The notes below the pieces were generated by a model. That model saw nothing but the letters and a program-made list of their open reading frames with translations, did no database searches and was not told where the DNA came from. Both the position numbers and the translations under genes were made by a program. Shown piece by piece: positions 12,907 to 25,200 of a stretch of 64,000 nucleotides of DNA; position 1 is the stretch's first letter, and each line of letters begins with the position of its first letter. Source of the stretch: Liolophura sinensis (lineage: Eukaryota > Mollusca > Polyplacophora > Chitonida > Chitonidae); contig NC_088302.1 of assembly GCF_032854445.1 (NCBI RefSeq), positions 52,852,046 to 52,916,045 of the forward strand, given 5' to 3'.

Positions 12907-13274
12907 TTAACTTCTGCCGCTGGACTGCTGTTTTTGTTTGGGAGATCTAGACTTCCGCCTTGCAGATTTTGTGGAGGCCAGGGCTAGCTGTAGCCGCTGA
13001 GGTGTTAACTCCGCCGAAGAAGGTGTCTGTGTCGACAATGCAGAGTTGGGCGGCGTTCGCGGCGACGTCTGTGGTGCCCGCGTACCAGAACGTGGTGTCG
13101 GCGAAGACACTGGTGTTCGCTGACTACGACGCTCCCTTCTCCATCTGGTGAAACCCATGACAGTCGCCAACATTATGACAAGAGTTAACGCCCCTAACCA
13201 GATGGCGCCCACCGAAAAGTACGTCTGGGAGTGCTGGTCTGCCGCAGGGGGCGGACTAACGTCTTCCACTTTAA
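12907..13274 (-). CDS. Last exon: membrane helix, cytoplasmic tail and stop
   Basis: 368 nt, entered in phase 1 after a pyrimidine-rich tract and TCAG. It encodes a juxtamembrane Pro-rich segment ([10 protein letters not shown]), a helix of about 19 residues ([19 protein letters not shown]) and a stop-transfer cluster (RWRRERR). An 80-residue tail follows, with repeated Ser/Thr-Pro sites and a basic end ([11 protein letters not shown]). TAA stop at 12907-12909. The positive-inside charge supports a type I topology. Confidence 0.86.
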
Positions 13275-16200
13275 CTGACATATCAAATAGAAGAAAAATG
13301 TACTTATCAGTGGATTTAAACCATTGATGCCATCATTCATTTCTTTTTGAGTTCATCTGACTCAGGTTTCTCCTTTATCTGGTGTATCTGTGAGGCAAAA
13401 ATTCTAAAGGGGTCAACCCGCAACGCAGTTTCAGAACGGTTATATATTAATTTGTCTCTATCTGTGCTTACTACCGTAAAAGCAAACAACACCAGCATTA
13501 GCTGTTAAAGCTACCAAAATTCTACTGCGCCAGCTAGGTTCAAAATTATTTAAATCTAGTATGTGGTTTCACCTACCATCTTCTTTACGTTTATGACAAG
13601 AGTTAAAGTTGAAACTGTAGACTGATTTATTTATTTATTTATTTGATTGGTGTTTTACGCCCTACTCAAAAATATTTCACTTATAAGACGGCGGCCAGCA
13701 TTATGGTGGGTGGAAACCGGGCACAGAGCGGGGGAAAACCACGACCATCCGCAGGTTGCTGACAGACCTTCCCACATACGGCCGGAGAGGAAGAAAGCAT
13801 GAGCTGGACTTGAACTCACAGCGACCGCAATGGTGAGAAACTCCTGCGTCATTACGCTGCGCTAGCGTGCTAACAACCTGTAGACTGATGGAGGGATTCC
13901 AATTTTGTGGCAGCACAAGGCCAGCAAATGCTGCCCATCCACAAGCACGCCCCAGGTCCCAAACCCGGAGTTGTGTAAAGAAAAACGTGTTGGTCAATGT
14001 AATTTTTAATTTCAGTTTATATAAATTTCTACTCAACATCTTAGTGCAGATACACAATATACACGTCGCGAAATAGGTCTAATATTTTTCGGTATATGAT
14101 GGCACCTTGAGTTTCAGATCAGCGCTACCACCTAAAACGGATTATTGAAAATGAGAAATATGTAGGGGCGTAAATAGTGATATCTGTGCCAGGTTATGTA
14201 TTTTCTTTAGCTGTGGGCCTCTCAGGCCATTTCATGTGACGCTTGGAGTAAAACCACAACCAGGGCTGAAACCCTTTGATTGGCCTGACTGGACTGAAAT
14301 GACCTGTTGTCAAATGGCCTGACAAATTCTCACATCCCTTGCTGTGTTTTATTTTCCAAAAAGCTCATCAATAAATTCTTACAAGTAAATTAGGAGCTGC
14401 AGACACATTGAACCGGCTGACAGCGTATTGTCTGAAGCTCTGTCAGTGCATTATACTGCTAAATTCCGCTATATACTCACGTGCTCCCGTTCCTGACACC
14501 GTGAATAGCAGACACTTATACTTGCCGACAGTGTTGATACAGTAACCAGACTGACAGGCCGTGCTGTTCTCACATTCGTCAATATCTGCAACAAAAACGG
14601 AGAAAATAAAACAAACAGTATGATTCGTCGATAACACTTCAGTAATGCTAAACATGTGCATAAGACCTTAAACGGACAAGAGACTAGATTATTACGTCAC
14701 CATTTTGTAAATGGGGGTACATCTAATATCAACCATCACGTGTATTCATGGAATTCGTGATGCCATGAGAATTTATTTATCTGAATGGTGTTTTACGCGT
14801 ACTCAAGAATATTATACTTATACGACGGCGACCAACATTTTGGTGAGAGGAAACTCGGGGAAAACCAAGAACAGAACTTCCCACGTACCGCCGGAGAGGA
14901 CGCCAGCATGAGCTGAACTTGAATTCACACAGGCCCCATTGTTGAGAGGTTCCTTGGTCATTGCGCCCCGCTGGCGCGCTAATCACGTCGCCCGCGGAGG
15001 TTCAAACTATAGCTTTGAGAACACAAAACACCTTACCAAGACAAGTATGGGAGTTTAACGAGAGTGTGTACCCGGGGAAACACGAGCACGTGTAGTTACC
15101 CTCCCCATCCTCACATAGGTGATCACATCCCCCGTTATCATTGGAGCACTCATCTATACCTGACAAAAACACAACAAACATTTTGTTTGTAAACAATTTA
15201 CTAAATCCCAATGTCTTAGTATTATTAAAATTAGTTTAAGTGTAGAGTTTATATCTAGACAAGTCTTCATTTGCTATTTTAGCTATTATGTTGCCTGGGA
15301 ATGTATTATGGACGGATTAAGAATTTATTTATTTATTTGATTTGGGTTTTACGCCCGACACAAGAATATTTCACTTATACAATGGCCGGCTGGGATTATG
15401 GTGAGAGGAAATCGTTGTTGACGCCTTACCACATGAGGGGAAAGCAGTATGGACTAGCTGGATTTGAACTCCGTGATCTAAAAGAATGAAGGCTTACCTG
15501 TACATGATGACTCGTCCTGGTGTAACTGGTATCCATTTCCACATTCGCATCTGTAACTGCCTACTGTGTTAACGCACGTCATATCGCAGAGTGAGGCATT
15601 TGCGGAACATTCGTCAACATCTACAACATAGCATAACGCAGCTGGTATAGTTTATGACGATAAACCATTCAACAGGATTATCGCAATCTTCAACGATATA
15701 CGATTGTAACACTTGCTCGACATCACAGACCTCCAGGCAGAGGTCTGGACGCGGGAGAGCAAGGTGGATACAGCAGTTTTTGGAGAGTTATGTATATTCC
15801 TTACATGTTTCTTGAGCAACACTTTTTTACTCTCTGACCAACTTTGTGTATTTTCTTTTTTATTTGGTCGTGAGTTGTTTTTACTAGCCTTTGTGTAAGC
15901 CCTGATATTTTCTCACTGAACTGTTTTCATATTGTATCCATGCAGACTTATATAGAAAGGAACCAGTTAAGTAGGTCCTGGTGTATACATAGCTTGTTCC
16001 TTAGGTAAAACATTTACTCTGTTGAAGGTGATAGGTTATTACCACAACGTCAGTGTTAAATATACTACTTTTCCAGCAGACCAGTCTTACAGTCCCATTG
16101 ATATTACGCCAGGGATATTAGGCCAGAGATATCAACAGCCCTTCGTGTTTTTGTTTTTTTTTTGTTGGTTAAAAAAATAGGTTTACCTTATATCAGTATT

Positions 16201-19200
16201 ATGCAACGGAGTATATGCTGTCCACTGGGATCAAAATACTCATAGATAAAAAATCCTTACCCAGGCAGGTTCTGGAGTTTAGAGAGAGTGTATACCCGGG
16301 GCGACAGGAGCACGTGTAGTTACCCTCCCAATCCTCACACACGTGATCACATCCGCCGTTTTCGTTGGCACACTCATCTATGTCTGAAAAAAGACAAAAA
16401 CAGACGTGTATGTCAGGACAATGATCCGCTCCACTGTACTAAAACAATGGGTAAAATCTCGATAATTATTTCCGTGAGGCTTAAGTTCTTATAAAGTTGG
16501 TATTTGTGATGAAGCAATAAAGTAAAAACTTTCCAGTGTTTTATAAATCATAAGCGTATGTGTTTCGAAGAGGCGTGGTGTTGCAGTATACTATGATAAA
16601 TACATCATACAAATACGATTAAGAATATTTGAACTATTACCCGGTACTACAGATAATCTTACTTGTACACGAAGATTGGTCTGGGTGTATCTGGTAACCA
16701 CGATCACATTCACATCTATAACTGCCTATTATGTTAATACACCTCATAGCACAGGTAGAGACATTCAGCGAGCATTCGTCAACATCTGTAGCATAGAAAA
16801 ACAGTAAGCATTGAATGAGTATTGCAATGAAATTGCTGTCCCCTAACAGCCTGATGGCAAATTTCCCTGCAAACTGAGAGTGGGTCCAAACTTGTTACAA
16901 TTTAATTAATCATTTATTTCTTATAAACTACCGGGCAAAAGAAACGTATAACCTTGTTCAGCACCACAAGAAAGAGAAAGAAAGACAGACAGTATCAACA
17001 TGATAAGCATTATATTGCAATAAACCATTTTCCAAGTTCTGTTCAAAAATTCAAAGCCATATGGATATTACACTTGCTGTCAGGCCGAGTAAAGAAGGCA
17101 TGGGGTAAATCTGAAAAATTACACAAATGGAAGTAAAGGGACTCCCTTAAAAAGGTGTACCTAATGTCCTATCATGTCATAAGACATATCGTTAGTAGCG
17201 TGTGTGAGCACCCATTGCATCAATTAAAGCCAAAATGGAAGTCGTCAGCCGCCGGATGACGTCATCAGGAATTCTGTCCCACTCCTCAAATAAAGCCTGT
17301 TCGAGCTGTTGCCTGTTTTGTGGGGGAGGGACGCGTTGTCTCAGACGTCGATCAAGATGATCCCACAGATGCTCTAAGGGATTCATGTCTGGCGATCGTG
17401 CTGGCCAAGGCAGTACGTTGACATCAACGGTGTCCAGATAATTTAGTACAACCCTGACGGTATGAGGTCGTGCATTGTCCTGCTGCAAAAGGATACCCCT
17501 TTGCTGTTGATGCACGAATGGCACCACAACAGGTTCCAATATTTCATCTCGGTATCTCTGGCCAGTCAGATTTCCCTGGATGATGACCAATCTCGTTCTC
17601 ACCTGTCCACAAATTCCGCCCCATACAAGCAACCCACCAGCACCAAAAGGGTGGACATTCTGAATGCAGTTTTGTGCCAATCGCTCTCCCCTGCGTCGAT
17701 ACACACGAATTCGACTATCATTTCTGAAGAGGTTATATCGGCTTTCATCAGTGAACAGCACCCTTTCCCAGTCTCGTCGCTGCCATCGACGTACAACTCT
17801 TGCCCAACGCAGCCTGTTTTGACGGTGTAGAGGAGTCAATGCCATTCCACGGAAGGGGCGATAGGCTCTGATACCACTCACGCGGAGTCATCATAAGATT
17901 GTGCGTCTGCTGATGGGATGTCCCAGTGCCGTTTCCACCGTTTCCGCCGTTGACGTCAACGTCACAAACCGGTTACGCAGGTGGATTGTGCGGATGTACC
18001 GGTCTTCGCCAGGCGTTGTAACACTTGGCCTGCCCGATCTTGGACGATCTTGTGTCCTGCCTGTTAGGCGGTAACGACCCAACAGTGTGCTGATGGTGGC
18101 TTGACTGCAATTGAATGTTCTGGCAATGTGGTGTTAACTGGCCCCCATGTCGGCCATACCAGTGGCTCTATCACGTTCTGCTTGTGTAAGTCTCGGCATC
18201 TCTTAGATGTTTTTTTATGGTATTGCACCCTTACCATGTGCTACATCGGTATTTATATGGCGGTCATTATCGAGGATTTTCAACAGGACCCGAAACTCTG
18301 TTTTTCCAATTTTCCATGATGTCTTACGCCAATTTCAATGAATCTCGTTAAAAAGTGACGTGTACACAGGGTGCTTATGTGCAAACGTATTCGCACAACG
18401 TTCAAACTTATTCAACTTATTTTTCCATAGAAAAAACTGCATTTAAAAGTTATACGTTTCTTTTGCCCGGTAGTTTATTTGAGTTTCACAACGTAATGAA
18501 GAATATTGCACTTACACAACCTGTATCATGGCATTATAGTGGGAGGAAGCCGGGCACAGCCCGGAGGAAACCCACGACCATCCGAAGGTTGCTGGCAGAC
18601 CATCCCATCCAGTGGTTCCACAGATCAGTTTTGCATAAAATAGAAAGGCAGTAACTTGAATATTGAAGTCATATTATTAGTCTATATTTCGGTCACGATA
18701 TTTGTGCCATCATCAGGAAATATGTGGCAAAGAAAAGCAGTCAACAGTTTTCAATGATATTGGAAAGATGCAAGATATGTTCTAGGCGACAAAGTGAAAT
18801 CAGTATTCAAATCTTGTACTATGGTACAATATAATTTGTCAATCACAATATATGTATCTAAGTTGAGTTTTGATTGCAACTGTTCATATATCTAGCGCGG
18901 CAATCTAATTTAACACTATGAATATACATCTCCTAGCCCGGGTTAAGCGGAGTAAAGCGGAGTAAAGCGGAGTAAGGCACAGTCATGATGCAAAGCGCCA
19001 GAGATCCTGGACGATCAAGAGAATTATGCTGTACTGTAATACTAAAGAAACTTGAAGTGAAGGCGTTTGATAGTATAATCTCGACACACCATATCAATAT
19101 ATCCTATCAATATCACCATATCAATATATCATATCAATATCGCCATACCAATATATCATATCAATATCGCCATATCAATATATGACCTTAATAAATACCA

Positions 19201-22200
19201 ACTAACCCTATAGTTTAGACAAGCCATTCATTTTTGATACACAATCTGGTTGGGTCTTTCTTTTGACAGAACCAAAAAGAAAGCAGCTCACCCAGACAAA
19301 AGACCCCATTAGGGATGTAACCTTCAGTACAGTTGCAGGTTCGACTCCCATTGGTGTCAGTACACTCCTGCTCACAGCCGCCATTTTCAGTCAGGCACTC
19401 GTTAATATCTGGAATATACACAATTATACAACTACGGCGTGACTAGTACACAAACAAGCTTGATACTTATTAATATGATATCACTGAATTTCGCTTAAGC
19501 CGGACCTATTTCTTCACCCGCATCACGCTGAACGACATCAGCAGGTCGTTGTAGCTTATGCATGATCTCTACACATGGTTTCACACATGTACGATTTTCA
19601 TTTCTATTGTTTTTTTTATATATAAGAATCAATAATATGCTTTAAGCCTATAAAACCAGTCATGTTGACTTCTCTCATGCATAATGAAGGCATGTAAAAT
19701 CTAACTTCACTTTGTTTCTCACATCTGAGAACCTGCAACCACTTTCGACCGTACTAGCGACGATTTGATGCGGCATATTACACCGTTTGCATGGTTGTAA
19801 GAGTATATACAGTTTCTTTTTCACCAAAAATTCAATCTAGCTAAAATATTAACGGCAGATAAACAACACTCACTTGTACAGTTGAAGCCATTATTGTTAA
19901 GCTTGTAGCCTTCAGGACAGTCGCATCTGTAGCTACCGGGGACATTAATACAGCTGTCTGAGCAGTCCGACAAATTCATGTAGCATTCATCTACGTCTGG
20001 AAAATAAGGAAGAAGCTTTAATGTTTGTGATGTATGAACAACTTTCCAAATGTCTCTGATTGGATTGATAGAAGAAATATTACACCAATAATAGTATTAT
20101 TCACTATGTTGATCACTTGGCATGACACCAGCCAGGACACACTACCTAGTCACAGTACCTGAAGAAGACGAATCTGCCAAGAAACCGCAAATGGCAAGAA
20201 GTTACAAGCTAGTACTGGGCTTTTGTCACCTGTAGGTATCTTTATAAACATTTAGGCATATCTCGGTCACACCAGGGTGTTCTACGCATTATATAATGAA
20301 ATTTAGATCAAACTTAGAAAAAAAGCAAGTTGCAATTCGGTAGGTCTTTATCTCGTAGACTTATACATTAATACATTTTCATAAAAGTAAACCTGCCCAA
20401 AGTACCATCATTCATTGCTGATCACCAAGCTCAAAGTATGCGTAATAAATAAAACTTTCCTTCCCAAATCCGGGACTGAATCCACCGCGGTCTGGAGTCC
20501 TGCAGCTCTGAACTATGTTCCTATCCCGCTACCAAAATTAAGATCTTCTTTACCATCACAGGAATGTCCGTCATATGCCAATGTGTATCCATACGAACAA
20601 AGACAGCTATATCCGCCATCCCAGTTTTCACATTCCTGCGTGCAGTTCCCATCATTGTCTTCACATTCGTCATCGTCTAAAACGAAGGGAGAGATACTTG
20701 CAATATACTGTATTATGTTACATGCTATGTTTCTATAGAAAGTTAAGAGAAAGAATCAGAGATTGTTACGGTGAAGTTTATTGTTGCAGGAATACAATCT
20801 TGAAATCAAACAAGCTAAGGGAAAAGATAATGTTATTGCAGATTGCCTGTCTCGTGTATAAGTTGTGTATAAATTGTTTAATTGCATGTGGTTTTACAAT
20901 GTTGTATATATTATTGTTTAAGACATATTGTAAGTAAAAAAAAGTTAGGAAAACTTTTTTTCTTGAAGAGTGGGTGTGTTATGTGCACGACTGCCGCCGG
21001 CTTCTAAACTTAGCTTGCCACTGTTTACATATGCTGAGTTCAGGGCCTGCTGTCTGCCTCTGCCTTAGAATGTTCCAGAATACCCTCAGTTCGGGGCCTG
21101 TTTGTTTACAACAAGTGTTCAAGAATTTTCTAATTCTAGACAATTCCACCAGTCTATATAAGACCTATGAAAGCAGGTCAAAGGAGAGAAAGGAGAATTA
21201 TTGAGAGTTTTGGATGCTTTCTCTGTGTGTTACTTTAGTAGGCCTTTTGTGCTGAATTTTGGTGTCTTGATAGCCACTGGCTTTGTTATATCCTATCTCC
21301 ACCGAGCACTTGTTCAGTCTGAACTTATTTAATTTTTGCTCTTGTGTACACAGTGCTTAATAGTACACGGACCCTGTCTGTGGAATTTTGTGTATATTTC
21401 GTCATACACTCAGTTATACTGTGGATTTTTCCCTCTTATTTGTGCATTTATGCCTGCATGGTTTTCAGCATTGTGGAATATATGCGTCCGTTTGGACTTG
21501 ACACCGTTGTACATGTAAGGACTTTAGTGTTTGTATAGATACTGCTATCCTTTCTCGTTAAACTTAAGTACTTTAGTATTTGTAAAAGCCTTGTTATCTG
21601 TTCTTGTTAAACCTAATAAATTGTTGTAAAATAAAATCTGCTGGTTTTGGTTACTTTTTTTGTGTGGCTAAACTGTCGTGTATTTCGAACAAGCTATCTC
21701 TTTATAATACAGACAGTTTGGGTCGTAACAATCTTTACTTTTGAATTTTTACTAAACATATTTCGAGGATGAATAAGGAAACGAAATGAAAAAAAAAAGA
21801 ATTTGCAGTTGTCTTGAATGAGGCATACATTACACATGTGGCCAAAATATCAGTTCAAACTCAAAACGATGCAACAAATATGGTAAACAATTTGTTCAAA
21901 ACTTGAGCAAGATGAGCTTTCCCGACCACTGACGCACCTATACATGTCTGATTTTCATTCTCCATATGATAGCCTTTCCAACATTGGCAACTAAAACCTC
22001 CCTGGTAATTTTTGCATTCCTGAGAGCAATTGCCGTTGTTAACATCACATTCATCGATGTCTGAAAAAGAAAATTTTCCAGGTTATCCAATATATCCTTT
22101 ATCAGCACATGCTGGTGGACAATTTTCACCAGGCCTCAAGTATCAGAAAAAAGGGCTAGGGCAAGCCTCAGATTACGGGCTAGGGCAACCGTCAGATTTC

Positions 22201-25200
22201 GGGCTCTGGACAAAGGTAACTCAGAATATGGACAAGGTTAACTCGGAATATGGACAAGGGTAACTCAGAATATGGACAAGGAGAAGTGTGAGAATATGGA
22301 CAAGGGTAACTCAGAATATGGACTAGGGTAACTCAGAATATGGACAAGGGTTACTCAGAATATGGACAAGGAGAAGTGTGAGAATATGGACAAGGGTAAC
22401 TCAGAATATGGACAAGGGTAACTCAGAATATGGACAAGGGTAACTCAGAATATGGACAAGGAGAAGTGCGAGAATATGGGCAAGGGTAACTCAGAATATG
22501 GACAAGGGTAACTCAGAATATGGACAAGGGTAACTCAGAATATGGACAAGGGTTACTCAGAATATGGACAAGGAGAAGTGCGAGAATATGGGCAAGGGTA
22601 ACTCAGAATATGGACAAGGGTTACTCAGAATATGGACAAGGGTAACTCAGAATATGGACAAGGGTTACTCAGAATATGGACAAGGAGAAGTGTGAGAATA
22701 TGGACAAGGGTAACTCAGAATATGGACAAGGGTTACTCAGAATATGGACAAGGAGAAGTGCGAGAATATGGGCAAGGGTAACTCAGAATATGGACAAGGG
22801 TAACTCAGAATATGGACAAGGGTAACTCAGAATATGGACAAGGGTTACTCAGAATATGGACAAGGAGAAGTGCGAGAATATGGACAAGGGTAACTCAGAA
22901 TATGGACAAGGGTAACTCAGAATATGGACAAGGGTAACTCTGAATATGGACAAGGAGAAGTGTGAGAATATGGACAAGGGTAACTCAGAATATGGACAAG
23001 GGTAACTCAGAATATGGACAAGGAGAAGTGTGAGAATATGGACAAGGGTAACTCAGAATATGGACAAGGGTAACTCAGAATATGGACAAGGAGAAGTGTG
23101 AGAATATGGACAAGGGTAACTCAGAATATGGACAAGGGTAACTCAGAATATGAACAAGGAGAAGTGTGAGAATATGGACAAGGGTAACTCAGAATATGGA
23201 CAAGGGTAACTCAGAATATGGACAAGGGTAACTCAGAATATGGACAAGGAGAAGTGTGAGAATATGGACAAGGGTAACTCAGAATATGGACAAGGGTAAC
23301 TCAGAATATGGACAAGGAGAAGTGTGAGAATATGGACAAGGGTAACTCAGAATATGGACAGGGAGAAGTGTGAGAATATGGACAAGGAGAAGTGTGAGAA
23401 TATGGACTTGGGCAAGTGTCATATACAGGCCAGGATAAGAGTCAGACTGCAGGCTAGGGGGAGAATGTGGACCAGGGCAAGTGTGAGAATGTGGACCAGG
23501 GCAAGTGTGAGAATGTGTGGACTTAATTGCCCGAGAGTACGATATTCGCTGAATAGCTGCAGACACACCAGGTGGATTTTTTCGTCGATCATGGTAAGCA
23601 GGTTATGTCATGTGACGTGGCAAACCATGTGACACAAATGAAATTTTACAGTTCAAAACAATTCTGTGTTGTTTGATTGGTCAGCTCGATCGTCTTGGTC
23701 ACCGAATGGAGCAGACACACTACGTGAACAGAATGAATTCGCCGGGCATATTTCTTGTCACTTGTTTGTACAATCGAAGTTCGAAGCGGACAAGATCGCC
23801 TGCGAAATACTCCGTCGCCGGCGCGGACACACTAGACAGATGTCTAGTAATTCACAAAATACGCCTGTACGAGCGAAAATATATGTCTAGTGTGTCCTCT
23901 GCTTAAAACATGACGACTTACCTTGACAACTGGAGGAATCGTGCTTCAAAAACCAGCCGGAATCGCAGCTGCATTCATAGCTACCGTTTAGGTTACGGCA
24001 GGCCTGTTCGCATCCAGATATATTCAATAAGCACTCGTCAATATCTATAGAAAAGGATAAAGATATACACGTCAGATTAATAAAGTGTAGTTTGTAATAA
24101 CCGAGAATAACTGTTTAAAGTGTACAAGACCTGGAGATACCTATGCGGATGGTCTTTATCTGGATTAAAGCACTGTAACAAGGGATATATTTCCCAGTTA
24201 GCTTCCACATCATTTCGATGATATCCTTATCTTGTGTTTTCATAACAGACCGCTTTTGTGGCTCACAGTATTTATAGTGCTACCTCAGTGCAATGTTGTA
24301 CCGGAGAAGGCAGGCAGGACACTTACACAGTTAATGAACGGACATCGATCTGCCTAGACGCTGATCGATACGTGTCCAGCATACGGCAGTGGAGGATGCA
24401 TAAAGATTAGCGTTTCAGAACAGTACTTAGAGAAATAATTAATTAAATAAACAAATGTTTGAATTAATATTTTTTCATTTATTTTGCTGGCAAATGCTGT
24501 ATTCAAGGCTTTCACCTATACATGTGTTGACCAGCACACTTGACCAGGTATTCAATGAGGATAAATACTAGGCAACTGTAACAAACTATATAGTGAAATA
24601 GCTTCGCATGGTTTCCTCACCTATGCAGTTGTGGCCATCCTTCTGGAAGCCGGTGTCACAGTCGCACCTGTAGCTGCCTATCTCATTATAACAATTCTGA
24701 GAACAGTTATGCGCCCCAGTTTTACACTCATCCACATCTGAATAACAGAAATAACAGATCCCAAATTTTACACAACAGGAAAATAGTGAAAGTGAGTGCT
24801 GCCATATTATTCGCCATATGCTTGCTTAGTTGTTTTGGGCACTAGGTTAAGCAGTTAGCTGGCTTGACGTAGTGTCAGATGTATAATGAGGTCGATAACT
24901 TAAGGATCACAGTGGAAGTATTTTTAATATCTGATGTAAATAAACTATTATTGCAATAACCTTACACGTCCGTATAGACTACAATTTCACCCGAGTAAAA
25001 CAAGGAGGAGGAAGAAATCCCTTGTCAGTTCACTGATGGTGTTGAAAAGATGATCTGCACCGAGCCATATGCTTGGAACACACCACAGCACTACCTTTGA
25101 AGCAGATTTTACCTTGACATGAGTGCGCATTGGCGGCTAGGCTGAATCCCTCCGAGCATGTGCATATGTAACTGCCGACTGTGTCTGCACACAAGTCTTC

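Larger units (their letters stand above)
16913..18612 (-). mobile_element. Old SINE-1 copy split by a Tc1/mariner element
   Basis: The SINE tail (CATTTATTTCTTA) lies left of the transposon, and the rest (GAATATTGCACTTACAC ... CATCCGAAGGTTGCTGGCAG) lies right of it at 18476-18612. The transposon is therefore younger than this SINE. Confidence 0.6.

Noticed and set aside
12960-13151. 63-codon plus-strand frame
   Set aside because: Antisense of the last exon of the EGF gene.
17462-17830. 122-codon plus-strand frame
   Set aside because: Antisense shadow of the Tc1-like transposase.
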